Below are positions 41,124-50,779 of a DNA stretch of 64,000 nt, in pieces; positions within the stretch are counted from its first letter, which is position 1, and the number at the start of each line of letters is the position of its first letter. The notes beneath the pieces are model-generated. The model was not told the origin of the DNA. It did no database searches and saw only the letters and a program-made list of their open reading frames with translations. The stretch is from Streptomyces sp. NBRC 110611 (GTDB lineage: Bacteria; Actinomycetota; Actinomycetes; Streptomycetales; Streptomycetaceae). The stretch is taken from contig NZ_BBUY01000002.1 in the NCBI RefSeq assembly GCF_001590865.1, positions 196,487 to 260,486 of the forward strand, read 5' to 3'. Both the position numbers and the translations under genes were made by a program.

Positions 41124-41699
41124 GTGGTGCGGTATGTGCGCGATCTGGTGCGCGAAGTGGTGGCGGAGCACGCGGCGCACGAGCTGCCGCTCGTCGACAG
41201 CCTGCGGGCGTTGGACGACGACCGGGTCGTCCGGACCCTCACCGGGGGCGGGCCGAAGCGGGAACCGCTCGGGTTCGGCTATGCCGAGGTGTCCGCGCTG
41301 ATCGCTCCGGTCGTCTGGCTCGTCCTCGATCAGGCGGCCCGGCGCACGGTCGACCACGCCACGGAGGGTCTGCTGGCGCGCGGCCGGGCCGGCGTGCGCA
41401 GGCTGCTGCGCCGGGCGCCGGACACCGCGCACCGCACGCTGACCGCGCTGGATCCCGGCGAACTGGCGCTGGTGAGAACGCACATCGTGGCACGGGCAAC
41501 CGAGCGGGGCATCGGCCGCCAGGAGGCGGAGGCGCTGGCCGACAGCGTCGTGGCGCGGATCGCGACGTCGACCGCGGCCGACGAGGAACGCCCCGCGCCC
41601 CCCGAGGCCCCCGAAACCCACGAGACCCGCGAGCCCCCCGAGACCCGCGAGGCCCCCGAGACCCGCGAGGCCCGCGAAACCCCTGGCGCCGCCTCGTGA
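41124..41699 (+). CDS. Helical protein with PETRE repeats, coupled to the metalloprotease
   Basis: A 191-residue protein starting at GTG 41124 (VVRYVRDLV) behind GGGGG. The core is helical, with one moderately hydrophobic segment (VSALIAPVVWLVLDQAARR). The last 35 residues are a tandem array of PETRE and APETRE-like units. There is no family match known to me. Its stop overlaps the GTG of the peptidase gene (GTGA), so the two are probably translated together. The repeats arise from CGAGACCCG-type tandem DNA and may be variable between strains. Confidence 0.72.
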   Translation: MVRYVRDLVREVVAEHAAHELPLVDSLRALDDDRVVRTLTGGGPKREPLGFGYAEVSALIAPVVWLVLDQAARRTVDHATEGLLARGRAGVRRLLRRAPDTAHRTLTALDPGELALVRTHIVARATERGIGRQEAEALADSVVARIATSTAADEERPAPPEAPETHETREPPETREAPETREARETPGAAS

Positions 41700-44695
41700 A
41701 GGCCCTCGCCGCGCTCCGGAGCGCGACCGGGACCGGCCCCCGCTTCGCGCTGCTGGTGGTCCTCGTCGTGACGTCGAGCATCCCCACCCTCGACACACTG
41801 CTCCAGGACGTCCCGGTACTCCTCGGCCTGCGCGACGGCCGAGAGGGCCTGCACGGCCCGTCGGGGTGCCTGTACGCCGCCGGATTCGACCCCGGCAGCA
41901 GCGATCTGGAGAACCTCCTGACGGCCCTGAGCCGGCCGGGCACCCTGCAGAAGTGCCTCGGCGACCATGCGCTCGTCCCGTACCGCGGCGCCCTCGCCAC
42001 CCTGGTGCTGCTCGCTCTCGCGGCCGCTCTGTACTGGTGGCTGCCGGCGGCCCGCGAGCGGTGGCACCGGATGGTGCCGCTGGAAACCGTCGACGCCGAC
42101 GGCACGCTGCGGGCCGAGCTCGCCGCGCTGTGCGCCCGCACCGGCGTCCGCGCGCGGCTGCGCTTCCGCGTCGAACCGGCGCGGACGACCTCCGGCGCCA
42201 GCGTCCACGGCCGGGCCGGGAGCTACACCGTCTCCCTGCACTCCGGTCTGCTCCCCCGGCTCGGCACCGACCCCGAGGGCTTCCGCGCCGTCGTGCTGCA
42301 CGAACTCGCCCATGTGCGCCATCGCGACGTGGACTACGCCTGCGCCAGTACCGCGCTGTGGCGGGCCTACGTCCTGCTCGCCCTGGCCCCGACCTTCGCC
42401 GTGACCGGCTGGATCCTCGTCCTGGCGCTGTCCGGCACCACGTCCCCGTGGTGGCCCGGCGCCGCGGCCATGCTGCTGGCCCCCGTGCTGGTCGGACTGC
42501 TGCTGGCCGGGCTGGTACACCTCGCCCGGGCCGACCTGCTGCGGCGGCGCGAACTGTTCGCCGACCGCCGGGCGGTCGCCTGGGGCGCGAATGCCGCCAG
42601 TTGGCAGCGCCCCGACCCCGTCGGCTCCGTGGCACCGTGGCTGCGCCGGCTGACCGCGCTGCTCGGGACCCACCCGCGGTGGGCGGAGCGTCGGCGCGCG
42701 CTCGCCGACGCCGGCCGCCTCGACCGGGTGAGCCCGCTGGCGATGTACCTCACCGGTATCTCGGCGGCGCTCCTGTACCAGTCCCTGGTGACGCTTCCGG
42801 TCCTGTCCGACGGCCCGGGCTCCTTCTGGATCACAGTCGGCGCGGTGACCCCGGTGGTCTGCTTCACCTTGGGACTGCCGCTCGTACGGGCCTCGGGCAC
42901 GGCCGACGGAGACGGGCGGTCCGCCCCGGTGGCGGGCCTGTGGCTCGGCTTCGGTCTGCTGCTGGGCCAGTTCGTCTCCAGCGGCCAGTACCGGATCGAC
43001 TGGATGCTGCCGCGCCCCCAGTACCTGCTCGCGTTCCTGCTCATCGCGGCCGTGCCCGCGGTGTGGTGGTCCCAGTCCCTGCGCCTGGTGCTCGCCCTGC
43101 CCCGGCAGGGGCAGCGCTGGGCGGCCGCGGTGTGCTGCGCGCTGGTGACCGCGACGGTGCTGTGGGCCGGGCTGCGGTGGTGGCAGACCGGGGGCGAGGC
43201 GCTCTCGCTGGGCGCCGGCGACCAGGGCGCGGAGCTGGCCGCGTACTACGCCCGGACGATCCCGGGCGACTGGCACGGCTACGGCCCCGACCTCGCGGCC
43301 TTCGCCACCGGCCTCGTCCTCCTCACCCCGCTGAGCGACGAGATCCTGGTCGGGGCCGCCGCGCTGCTGATGTGGCTGCTGCCGCTGGCCCTCGCCCTGT
43401 TCCGCCGCACGGGCCTGACGGGCAGGACGGGCCCGACGGGCACGACGGGCAGGACGGGCACGACGGGCAGGACGGGCAGGACGGGCGCTGAGGACGTGAA
43501 GGACACTCCAGGCACAGCGGGCACTATGGGCGCGACGGGCACAGCGCTGCGGCTGCGCCGGACGCTCGGTGCCGGCCTCGCCGGGGCGCTGGTGTGCGGG
43601 GCCGGTCTGGTCCTGGCCCAGCTCATGATGGACCAGTCGCGGCCGGCGACGACTAAGGGACCGGCCGGCCCCTCCGTCGTCGTCCATGTGTGGTGGGTGA
43701 CCGTGACGGTTCTGGCGTCCTGTCTGCTGACGGCCGCCGTGGTGGCCGCCCGCGCACACCGGCACTGGCTGCTGCGGGCGCTGCTCGCCGCGCAGGTGGT
43801 CCAACTGCTCGCCTACGCCGAGGTGTTCCTGCTCTTCTCCGCCGACGGCTGCCTGGGGCCGCTGAACACCGCCTTCGACGTGTGCCGGTGGCGCCCCCGC
43901 AACGGCCTGATCATCGACGGCCCGGTCACCTCCCTCACGCTCGTCAACGCCGTCCTCGGGTCGGCCTGCGCGGCGTTGGTGGGGGCGGGGCTGGTGTGGG
44001 CGGTACGCCGGTTCCGCGGCCGGCCGACCGCGGCCGACGCCGCGGAACCGGCCTCGAACACGGCCGTCCGCCCGCCTTCGACGCTCCTGAAGTCGGGCAC
44101 GCTCCTCGCGCTCGCCGTACCGGCGGTGGCGCTGGCCGCCGTGACCTTCCCCCGGGCATCCGCCCCCGACGACTCCCGCCTCTGGCAGGACGCGGCCGAT
44201 ACGGCCAGGAAGCAACGCGGGCCCGCCCCGCCGGCGCAGGCACCGCAGACCCGCGCCTGGCAGGCGGCGTCCTGGCTGAACAACGGCGGGACCCGGCGGG
44301 CACAGCAGATCAACGCCGCCTCGATCGCCCTGAACTCCGAACTCCTCAAGGCCGCCGCGGGGAAGCGCAACGCGGACGGGAAGGTCACGCTGGACGAGAA
44401 GGCGTTCCACCGCCTCTGCGGCGCGCTGGGCCGACGGGTCGAGGAGGCCCGTGACTACTTCCCCGTCCCGGACCGGGACCTCCAGAAGAACTGGTCCGCC
44501 GCGCTGGGCCAGGTGCACCACGGGGCCCAGCACTGCCAGGAGGCGACCGTGCCGCCCAAGGGCACCCCGCACCGGACCGACGCCGAGCGCGGGCGCCTCT
44601 TCACCGCCTCCCTCAACGAGATCGTCAGCGGAATGCGCACCTTCAGCACCACGGTCCTGGACATCAGGAAGGCCGCCACCTCACCGACCAAGTAG
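41696..44695 (+). CDS. Large polytopic M48/M56-like metalloprotease
   Basis: A 999-residue membrane protein. The zinc motif HELAHVRHRDVD (His202, Glu203, His206) follows two N-terminal membrane segments, as in M48/M56 peptidases such as HtpX and BlaR1. About ten further hydrophobic segments follow, which is more than the family usually has. Near residues 570-615 there is a Gly-x-Thr collagen-like run (TGRTGTTGRTGRTG). The C-terminal 200 residues are soluble and probably outside. It may process membrane or secreted proteins. The coupled PETRE-repeat protein is the likely partner. Confidence 0.82.
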   Translation: MKALAALRSATGTGPRFALLVVLVVTSSIPTLDTLLQDVPVLLGLRDGREGLHGPSGCLYAAGFDPGSSDLENLLTALSRPGTLQKCLGDHALVPYRGALATLVLLALAAALYWWLPAARERWHRMVPLETVDADGTLRAELAALCARTGVRARLRFRVEPARTTSGASVHGRAGSYTVSLHSGLLPRLGTDPEGFRAVVLHELAHVRHRDVDYACASTALWRAYVLLALAPTFAVTGWILVLALSGTTSPWWPGAAAMLLAPVLVGLLLAGLVHLARADLLRRRELFADRRAVAWGANAASWQRPDPVGSVAPWLRRLTALLGTHPRWAERRRALADAGRLDRVSPLAMYLTGISAALLYQSLVTLPVLSDGPGSFWITVGAVTPVVCFTLGLPLVRASGTADGDGRSAPVAGLWLGFGLLLGQFVSSGQYRIDWMLPRPQYLLAFLLIAAVPAVWWSQSLRLVLALPRQGQRWAAAVCCALVTATVLWAGLRWWQTGGEALSLGAGDQGAELAAYYARTIPGDWHGYGPDLAAFATGLVLLTPLSDEILVGAAALLMWLLPLALALFRRTGLTGRTGPTGTTGRTGTTGRTGRTGAEDVKDTPGTAGTMGATGTALRLRRTLGAGLAGALVCGAGLVLAQLMMDQSRPATTKGPAGPSVVVHVWWVTVTVLASCLLTAAVVAARAHRHWLLRALLAAQVVQLLAYAEVFLLFSADGCLGPLNTAFDVCRWRPRNGLIIDGPVTSLTLVNAVLGSACAALVGAGLVWAVRRFRGRPTAADAAEPASNTAVRPPSTLLKSGTLLALAVPAVALAAVTFPRASAPDDSRLWQDAADTARKQRGPAPPAQAPQTRAWQAASWLNNGGTRRAQQINAASIALNSELLKAAAGKRNADGKVTLDEKAFHRLCGALGRRVEEARDYFPVPDRDLQKNWSAALGQVHHGAQHCQEATVPPKGTPHRTDAERGRLFTASLNEIVSGMRTFSTTVLDIRKAATSPTK

Positions 44696-44719
44696 CGCGG
44701 CTGCGCAGGCTGCGCACGG

Positions 44720-45394
44720 TCAGTGCTGCGGGTGCGGGTGCCTGTGGAACAGGGACCACCGCTGCTTGTCGGCGGTCCCCCGGGTGAGGCGGCCGACGGC
44801 CACCCGCAGCCGGATGGCGTGGAACACCTCCACAGCCCCCAGGACGATGGCCATGATGCCCACCACCAGAGTGAGCGCGGCGATCGAGCCGAACGGCGAG
44901 ACGATCAGCACGACGCCCGCGAACACCGTGAGGATCCCCAGGAAAAGCTGCCAACCACGTGCGGGGATGTCCGGAGACGAACCCGCGGTCGCGGTCATCA
45001 TGATGCCGCGCAGCAACCATCCGAACCCGATCCAGAGGGCGAGCAACAGGATGGATTGCAGGGTGCCCCGGAAGCAGATGAGCCCGAGGAGTAGACCGAG
45101 CGCTCCCGCGATGAAGTGCAGTGCTCTCAGATGTCCGGGAACATGCGCGCCAAAGGCCGCGGCCAGCTGGAAGACACCGGTGACCAGCAAGTAGATGCCG
45201 AAGACCACTCCGACGACGCGCAGTGTCCCGCCCGGCCACGACAGAACGACCACACCCAGAGCGATCGATGCCAGACCGATGGTGATCAGAGCCTGCCAGC
45301 CGAGGTTGACCATGGCGCCCAGGGCTTCGGCTCCCGGGGAGGTGCCCGGGGGATGCAGCGGGCTGTCGCCCGGGGATGCGGAGGGGGATGTCAT
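44720..45394 (-). CDS. HdeD-like (DUF308) membrane protein
   Basis: A 224-residue protein with six hydrophobic helices arranged as three similar pairs, the layout of HdeD/DUF308 acid-resistance-associated proteins. Recognisable pieces are ALITIGLASIALGVVVLSWPGGTLRVVGVVFGIYLLVTG and SIAALTLVVGIMAIVLGAVEVFHAIRLR. The N-terminal 35 residues are Pro/Ser-rich, and the C-terminus ends in His/Pro. The biochemical role is unknown. I start it at ATG 45394 (GAGGTGG upstream); ATG 45412 is possible. Confidence 0.85.
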   Translation of the reverse strand: MTSPSASPGDSPLHPPGTSPGAEALGAMVNLGWQALITIGLASIALGVVVLSWPGGTLRVVGVVFGIYLLVTGVFQLAAAFGAHVPGHLRALHFIAGALGLLLGLICFRGTLQSILLLALWIGFGWLLRGIMMTATAGSSPDIPARGWQLFLGILTVFAGVVLIVSPFGSIAALTLVVGIMAIVLGAVEVFHAIRLRVAVGRLTRGTADKQRWSLFHRHPHPQH

Positions 45395-45407
45395 GCCGCC
45401 CACCTCT

Positions 45408-45449
45408 CTCATGGAAACAGCAGGGTCGGTCTCATGGAAACAGCAGGGT
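45408..45449. repeat. Direct repeat upstream of the HdeD-like gene
   Basis: CTCATGGAAACAGCAGGGT occurs at 45408-45426 and again at 45431-45449 (period 23). It lies directly before the HdeD-like start and could be an operator or a small duplication. Confidence 0.8.
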
Positions 45450-45653
45450 TGGCTGAAGACACTTGAAGAACTTCCGACTTCCATGGTCACCCATGCGGCG
45501 CTGTCCCGCTCGGGGAAGGGGTTAATGTGGCCTCCGGAGGCCTGCCGTTCCGGGGTGTAGCCAGCCGGCGACGAGCCCGGGGCCGGTGGGCGGTGAGCGC
45601 GGTTCGGCGAAGACGCGTACGCCGCGCTGGGGCGCTTTCAGGAGGGCGGCACA

Positions 45654-46559
45654 GTGTCAGACGGTGCTCAGCGGGTCTTCCCCGCCATGCGGTCCGTGGT
45701 GCAGGAGACATATGGTGCGGCTGATCTGAGCGGCAATCGCATCTTCGCCGGGGGATTCATCAACTTCGGGTACTGGCGAGCCGTGGACCTGGACTTGCCG
45801 CTCAGCGAGGTGGAGCGGATCCGCAGCCAGGAGGATCTCTACCGTCATGTCCTGGATGCCGCTGAGCTACCGCGAGAGCCGAAGGTTCTGGAAGTGGGCT
45901 GCGGGCTCGGCATGGGATGCGCGGTGGCCCTGCGGGAATACGGCTCCGCCGCGGTCACCGGCATGGACATTCATCCGGAGCAGTTGCGGCGGGCGCGCAG
46001 CGCGCATACCGACCTGCTGCGGGAGGAACCGGCACGGCTGCGGTTCGTCCAGGGGGCCGCGGAGAGCATGCCCGGGGAAGACGGTGAATTCGACGCTGTC
46101 ATCAGTGTGGAGGCCGCTCAGCACTTCCCGGATCTCGGCGCCTTCGCAGCGGAGACGTGGCGAGTGCTGCGACCGGGTGGCCGGGTGGCCGTCGCCAGCT
46201 TCTTCACCGTGGACGACGCGCCCGGTCGGCCCGAGGAACTCGCGCGGCTGCTGGATACGTACGCCAGCGGCCTGGACATCGCACGGCCGGTGAAGGCACT
46301 CGCCGATGCGTTCGGGGAGGCCGGTTTCACGGGCGTACGCGTCGAGTCGATCGGGGCGCATGTCTGGCCGGGGTGGGACCTCTGGCTCAGCCGGTGGTGG
46401 GCCCCGGGGACCTGGCCGCGGAACTTTCTGCGCGCCTACGAGCAACGGATCCTCGACTACTACCTCGTCACGGCAGGCCGGCCCGGACAGAACGCCGACG
46501 CCGGGAAAGCCGACGCGGCTCCGGGGTCGGGGTCGGGGTCGGGAGAACCGTTGCGGTGA
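45654..46559 (+). CDS. SAM-dependent methyltransferase (class I)
   Basis: A 301-residue methyltransferase. Motif I is VLEVGCGLGMGCAVA, motif II GMDIHPEQLRRAR, and later LRFVQGAAESMP and VISVEAAQHFPDLGAFAAETWRVLRPGGRVAVASFF follow. The N-terminal FAGGFINFGYW block is shared with small-molecule C/O-methyltransferases of the ubiquinone and polyketide type. The C-terminal 25 residues are a Gly/Ser tail. It starts at GTG 45654 with GGAGGGC. The substrate is not evident, and the gene stands alone. Confidence 0.86.
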   Translation: MSDGAQRVFPAMRSVVQETYGAADLSGNRIFAGGFINFGYWRAVDLDLPLSEVERIRSQEDLYRHVLDAAELPREPKVLEVGCGLGMGCAVALREYGSAAVTGMDIHPEQLRRARSAHTDLLREEPARLRFVQGAAESMPGEDGEFDAVISVEAAQHFPDLGAFAAETWRVLRPGGRVAVASFFTVDDAPGRPEELARLLDTYASGLDIARPVKALADAFGEAGFTGVRVESIGAHVWPGWDLWLSRWWAPGTWPRNFLRAYEQRILDYYLVTAGRPGQNADAGKADAAPGSGSGSGEPLR

Positions 46560-46596
46560 GAACGGCCGTGATCCACTGTCAGTGGCGGGTGTCACG

Positions 46597-48486
46597 ATGG
46601 CCCGCATGGAGATCGACGAGTGGGGTCCGCTGCTGACGCGGTGGAGCGCGGAGTGGCTGGAAGCGCGGACTGCGCAGGGTCCGGAGGAGTTCCAGGAGCC
46701 GGACGAGGACATCGTACGGAACCGATGGCTGGGCTTCGCTCCGGCTGATCCGGTGCGGATGGCGGCTCTGGAGGAGCGGGTCCGAGGACTCGGGATAGCA
46801 GTGCCTCTGCCGCCGTCCTTGCGCTCCTTTCTCGAGACGACGGACGGCTGGCGCTATGCGGGTGAGTTCGTCTATCTGCTGGCGGGGGCGGAGAGCATCG
46901 CGCCATACGGGGATCCGTACGACCTCCAGCCCCTGTACGAGGAGGACCTGGACGAGGAGCCGGACGACGAGGAGGTGCTCCTGGCCGGCATGTGGGGCCG
47001 GGCGCTGCAGCTCTCGCTCGACTCGGATATGACGGATGTCCTGCTCGACCCGGGCGATGTGGGCGCCGACGGGGAGTGGGCGGTGTACGTGTACCACGGC
47101 TGGAGCGGTGAACGGCCGGGCCGCTACGACTCGTTCCGGGCGTTCATGGCGGACATGTACAAAGAGTTCTACCAACTGGGCGGTGATCGCGCCGGCTTCG
47201 GGAATGCCGTGACGCGGGACCTCGATGCCAAGGTGGAGGAGGCCCGGCTGGCCTGCCTGAGAGGAGAGCTGGATGCGGCGCTCGCCGTCTTCGGCGAGGC
47301 GGGCGAGCTGGGCAGACCGCGGGCCGGCCTGCTGGCCGCGCAGCTCCGGGTGCTGCTCGAGGGCCGCGGCTGGGTCCCGGTCGACCCGCGCATGGACGAT
47401 CCGCTGTACGCGGGCGAGGTGCTGCCTCTGAAGGCGCGCGGCCATCTGCGCGAGCGCCGCACGGACGACACCCTCCTGCTCGGCCCTGCGACCGAGGACT
47501 GGGCGACGGACAGGGAGCGGGCCAGGGCCGTCCTGGAGCAGATCAGGCAGCGCACGTACGAGTACGCCTCGCCGGGCCCCTTCGGGCGCGCGGTCGAGGA
47601 GGCCAGGGAGCTGGCGCGGTGGGGCGATACGGACGGCGCCTGGCGGGTGCTCATAGCGGCCGTCCCGCAGTGGGTGCCGTACCGGGAGGACCATGTGGCA
47701 CCGTTCGGCCTGCTCGGGGACCCCCTGCTCGGGCCCGTCATCACACCGGAGCGGGGCCGACAGCTGCTGACCACGCCGCGGGCCGGGCAGCCGGAGGCCG
47801 GGCCCCTGCCTGCCGCGCGGGTGGGGACGGTGCCCGACGGACTCGGGTGGCTGGCCCATCGGGACCCCAGGCGTGAACTGCGCAGGGACGCATGCCGGTT
47901 CGTCCTGGTGGAGGGCGTACACCCCGAAGAGCTGGCGGAGCGGTTCGGCACCGGCCCGCTGGAGCCGGCGGCGAGCGAGACCGACTTCTGGGACCTCCGC
48001 TACGCATGGCAGCGCGAGCACCGCGGCCCCATGGCCCGGATCGGCACCCGGGACGGCTGGAGCTTCGCCTTCGAGTCGGCCCGATGGCTGGGCTTCGACC
48101 CCGCCCGCCTGACGCACCCGGGCACTCAGCTGTCGCGCGGCACCCGTGCCGTCACGGTCTGGTGGGAGCCGGGCCTGTTCCACTTCGCCTGCGCCGAGGA
48201 CGGTGCGCAGCGGTACGCCTTCACCGTCCACGAGGCCGAGCGGCACCAGACGGGCCCACTCCCCGCCGCGCTCTCCCCCGACCACCTGTTTCCGGACCCT
48301 GCCGGGCCCGCCGCCGACCTCTCGGAAGCAGGCCGCGCCCTGGACGCGATAGCGGCGGCGTTCCGCGTCTCACTTCCACAATTCGCCCTCGACCACGGCA
48401 GATTGCCGATACTCCCGACACAACCATGGATCAGGCCACCGGGTCCCGGGGAGACGTATGCGACGATCACGATCACGCCCCGGTGA
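46597..48486 (+). CDS. SMI1/KNR4 (SUKH) domain protein
   Basis: A 629-residue protein. Residues about 45-190 form a SUKH/SMI1-KNR4 domain (VPLPPSLRSFLETTDGWRYAGEFVYLLAGAESIAPYG; EWAVYVYHGWSGERPGRYDSFRAFMADM). SUKH proteins are widespread bacterial immunity proteins and also occur with other functions. The remaining 430 residues are helical and then mixed; the DFWDLRYAWQREHRGPMARIGTRDGWSFAFES region (about 465-500) looks like another globular domain. No nuclease or toxin gene lies next to it, so an immunity role is only a possibility. Start ATG 46597; ATG 46606 is an alternative. Confidence 0.75.
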   Translation: MARMEIDEWGPLLTRWSAEWLEARTAQGPEEFQEPDEDIVRNRWLGFAPADPVRMAALEERVRGLGIAVPLPPSLRSFLETTDGWRYAGEFVYLLAGAESIAPYGDPYDLQPLYEEDLDEEPDDEEVLLAGMWGRALQLSLDSDMTDVLLDPGDVGADGEWAVYVYHGWSGERPGRYDSFRAFMADMYKEFYQLGGDRAGFGNAVTRDLDAKVEEARLACLRGELDAALAVFGEAGELGRPRAGLLAAQLRVLLEGRGWVPVDPRMDDPLYAGEVLPLKARGHLRERRTDDTLLLGPATEDWATDRERARAVLEQIRQRTYEYASPGPFGRAVEEARELARWGDTDGAWRVLIAAVPQWVPYREDHVAPFGLLGDPLLGPVITPERGRQLLTTPRAGQPEAGPLPAARVGTVPDGLGWLAHRDPRRELRRDACRFVLVEGVHPEELAERFGTGPLEPAASETDFWDLRYAWQREHRGPMARIGTRDGWSFAFESARWLGFDPARLTHPGTQLSRGTRAVTVWWEPGLFHFACAEDGAQRYAFTVHEAERHQTGPLPAALSPDHLFPDPAGPAADLSEAGRALDAIAAAFRVSLPQFALDHGRLPILPTQPWIRPPGPGETYATITITPR

Positions 48487-48545
48487 CGCCGGGCCCGGAG
48501 CGCATCAGCCCGCCAGGAGCCGCCGTCGAGCAGTGGACGGGCGGG

Positions 48546-49046
48546 TCACGGGCGGGAAGCCGGCGCCGCCTCCAGGTGAGCCTTGAGGCGGTCCAGCGTG
48601 GTGCTGATGTAGGTGCCGTTGGCCCCCATGCGATCGCGCACACCGGTGATGAGGACGGCGACGGGGATGAACCACAGCGGCACCCGCATCCAGTTGGTCT
48701 CGGTGACGGTGCAGCCCTCTTCGGTGGGCGTGATGTCGTACTGCCAGCGCGAGATGGGGACGGCGAGCGGTGTCGCCGTCACCTCGTAGGCGAAGCGCCG
48801 TGCGGGGTCGGCGTCGGTGATGCGGCAGCGGGTGGCCCACCGGCGCCGGCCGTTGCGGTTCCAGCCCTGGAAGCGCGCGCCCACCGCGGCGCGGGTGGCA
48901 CCGTCCAGCCAGCGGGCGCGGTACGCCTCCTCGGCGAAGCGCACCATGGCGGTCGGATCGCTGATGACCGCGTACGCCTGGGCCGGGGTGGCGCGGATCG
49001 CGACGGTGCCGGTGGCGGCGGGCTCGGGAAATCGGGGTATGTGCAT
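48546..49046 (-). CDS. SRPBCC (START-like) family protein
   Basis: A 166-residue single-domain helix-grip protein: TGTVAIRATPAQAYAVISDPTAMVRFAEE at the N-terminus, the RWATRCRITDADPARRFAYEV strands, and the long C-terminal helix TYISTTLDRLKAHLEA. These proteins bind hydrophobic ligands. It is closer to the polyketide_cyc2 general group than to the cluster's aromatase. GGAGGAG precedes ATG 49046. Its stop is 59 nt from the convergent SUKH-protein stop. Confidence 0.85.
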   Translation of the reverse strand: MHIPRFPEPAATGTVAIRATPAQAYAVISDPTAMVRFAEEAYRARWLDGATRAAVGARFQGWNRNGRRRWATRCRITDADPARRFAYEVTATPLAVPISRWQYDITPTEEGCTVTETNWMRVPLWFIPVAVLITGVRDRMGANGTYISTTLDRLKAHLEAAPASRP

Positions 49047-49221
49047 CGGGTCTCTCCTCCGCTGAGGTAATCGGTGATGACATCAGCGGAGCGGACGCCC
49101 GTCAAGACTCCCGCGTCAGCCGGGGGCGGACGCAGGGGACTTGACCAGTTCGATGCGGCCCGGTGCGGGCGATGGGTCCCCCCGTTCACAGGTCAGGGGC
49201 CGTGAAGGGGCGTGGCCGGCT

Positions 49222-49779
49222 TCACGGTTCGAGGGGGCTGCCGACGGCGCCGACGTAGTTGCCGGGATGCGTCGCGGCTTCTTGTCGGGTGACCGGTCCC
49301 CATGTCCATTCAAGGCTGACCGGCTTGCTGATACCGGGCAGGGTGATGTCGACCTTGTTGGGTTCGATGGCCTGCCGCGGTTCTTCCTTCTCGCTGAGGA
49401 AGACGATGGTGAACGTGGTGTCCTTGCCCGGGCCGAGCGTGACCGTCCGAGGCTTTGCCCGGGGGGTTTCCCGCAGGGTCTCGGTGTCGCGTCCCGCCTT
49501 GGCCTTGAGGGTGACACCCGGGTAGCCCATGAGCGTGCACGACATGCGGTCGTCGTTGTGCACGCGGACAACGGCGGTGTCCTGATTGCCGGTACCGCCG
49601 CGCTTGGCAGTGCCGGTCCCGGCCCAGGACAGGGTGAGTTGCTGAGCGGAGCACTTGGGTGGTGCTGCGGCCGGTGCTCCGGTGCCGGCGGCGCCGACCG
49701 CGGGCAGGGCGAGCGCCACCGCGAGGGTGACGGCACCGAGGTGACGGGGTTGACCGACGTAACGGGGTTGACCTGGCAT
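49222..49779 (-). CDS. Secreted DUF4232 protein
   Basis: A 185-residue exported protein with signal peptide (HLGAVTLAVALALPAVGAAG). The mature part has the DUF4232 pattern: CSAQQLTLSWAGTGTAKRGG, VRVHNDDRMSCTLMGYPGVTLK with a cysteine pair, then a beta-rich C-terminus with an LEWTWGPVT strand. Common in Streptomyces, function unknown; probably a surface or lipid-associated beta sandwich. A GGAGG site precedes ATG 49779. Confidence 0.83.
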   Translation of the reverse strand: MPGQPRYVGQPRHLGAVTLAVALALPAVGAAGTGAPAAAPPKCSAQQLTLSWAGTGTAKRGGTGNQDTAVVRVHNDDRMSCTLMGYPGVTLKAKAGRDTETLRETPRAKPRTVTLGPGKDTTFTIVFLSEKEEPRQAIEPNKVDITLPGISKPVSLEWTWGPVTRQEAATHPGNYVGAVGSPLEP

Positions 49780-49879
49780 GGCTCACCTCCGATGACCGAT
49801 GCGCGACAACGGATATGCGAGAACGGGGCCTCCCACCAGGCTCCCGCGATCCCCGCGATGTCGCATCCCCGGCGCACGG

Positions 49880-50779
49880 TCACGTGCGGCCGGCCCCCGG
49901 GCCCCGGCGCTCCACACGGACCCCGCACCAGGCCACGTACACCACCGACACCGCGATGATCAGCTCTGACCAGAAGAACGCGGCATAGTCCATGAACACT
50001 CCGATCGGCGGCGCCCCCGGCGCGGTGTTACGGAAGCCGACCAGAGCGAAGAGGGTGGCCGCCATCCAGCCCAGCGCTCCCCACACCAGCCCGCGGCGCT
50101 GGCCGACCACGAGCGTCGCCGCACCGAGAACCGCCAGCGCGAGACCCCACGCACTGGCCATCATCAGCGCGGCGAGAATCAGCGTCCCCGGCGAGCGGCT
50201 CAGCCGCACCAGTGCTCCCGTGATGCCGCTCTGGATCTTCGCGGGCCGCAGCGTGCTCCGGAAGTCCTGGTCATGGTTGGTGAACTCCATGGTGACCGGT
50301 ACCTGGTGACCGCCGGTCTCCGCGCTGAATTCGATGTAGGGGCTGTAGTGATCGAGCGGGTAATCGGTGACGGTGCCACCGGTCAGGTCGAATGAGATCT
50401 CCCGGAGGGAAATGGGCGCCCCCGCCTGGTAATGCAGCACGCCGGTGTGGCGTGACGAGGTGTAGATGTCGAGATCGTCTTTCGGCGTCAGCTCCCCCTC
50501 ATCCTCCGCCGGCGCTCCCACCGGGGCCGGCAGCACGGTGAGGGTGAGTTCGCCGGACGAGGGATCGACTCTGCGCAAGGAGACGTCGAGGTCGACGCGG
50601 TCGGGCAGCCGGGTGTCACCCACCGTGCTGCTCTTCTCCGTCTCTCCCCGGCCGTAGATGTCCAGCAGCACACCGCCGGCGAGCATCCCGCCGACCACCA
50701 GCAGCGCCACAAGACGCCCGAGTACCCGGATCCGCCCGTCGGCCATCCGCAGGGCTCGACCTCCACGGCCACGCACCAT
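49880..50779 (-). CDS. DUF4436 membrane protein
   Basis: A 299-residue protein with one N-terminal membrane segment (LVALLVVGGMLAGGVLL), an external beta-rich domain (about 45-190, with the pattern VDLDVSLRRVDPSSGELTLTV), and three C-terminal membrane segments. This is the DUF4436 layout; function unknown. It starts at ATG 50779. The 329-nt gap upstream (50780-51108) separates it from the divergent toxin-like operon. Confidence 0.82.
   Translation of the reverse strand: MVRGRGGRALRMADGRIRVLGRLVALLVVGGMLAGGVLLDIYGRGETEKSSTVGDTRLPDRVDLDVSLRRVDPSSGELTLTVLPAPVGAPAEDEGELTPKDDLDIYTSSRHTGVLHYQAGAPISLREISFDLTGGTVTDYPLDHYSPYIEFSAETGGHQVPVTMEFTNHDQDFRSTLRPAKIQSGITGALVRLSRSPGTLILAALMMASAWGLALAVLGAATLVVGQRRGLVWGALGWMAATLFALVGFRNTAPGAPPIGVFMDYAAFFWSELIIAVSVVYVAWCGVRVERRGPGAGRT

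Noticed and set aside
43410..43490. The G-C-rich tandem repeat in the protease gene considered as a non-coding repeat or recombination site
   Set aside because: It stays in frame and encodes a Gly-x-Thr run within a continuous large ORF, so it is better described as a coding repeat.
41330..44572. A 1080-codon minus-strand frame across the metalloprotease gene
   Set aside because: The plus frame has HExxH and ordered membrane segments. The minus frame is Gln/Arg/Gly-rich and featureless.
46597..48486. The SUKH protein taken as immunity protein of a contact-dependent toxin
   Set aside because: No polymorphic toxin, nuclease or secretion gene is adjacent. The long extra region is not typical of simple immunity proteins.
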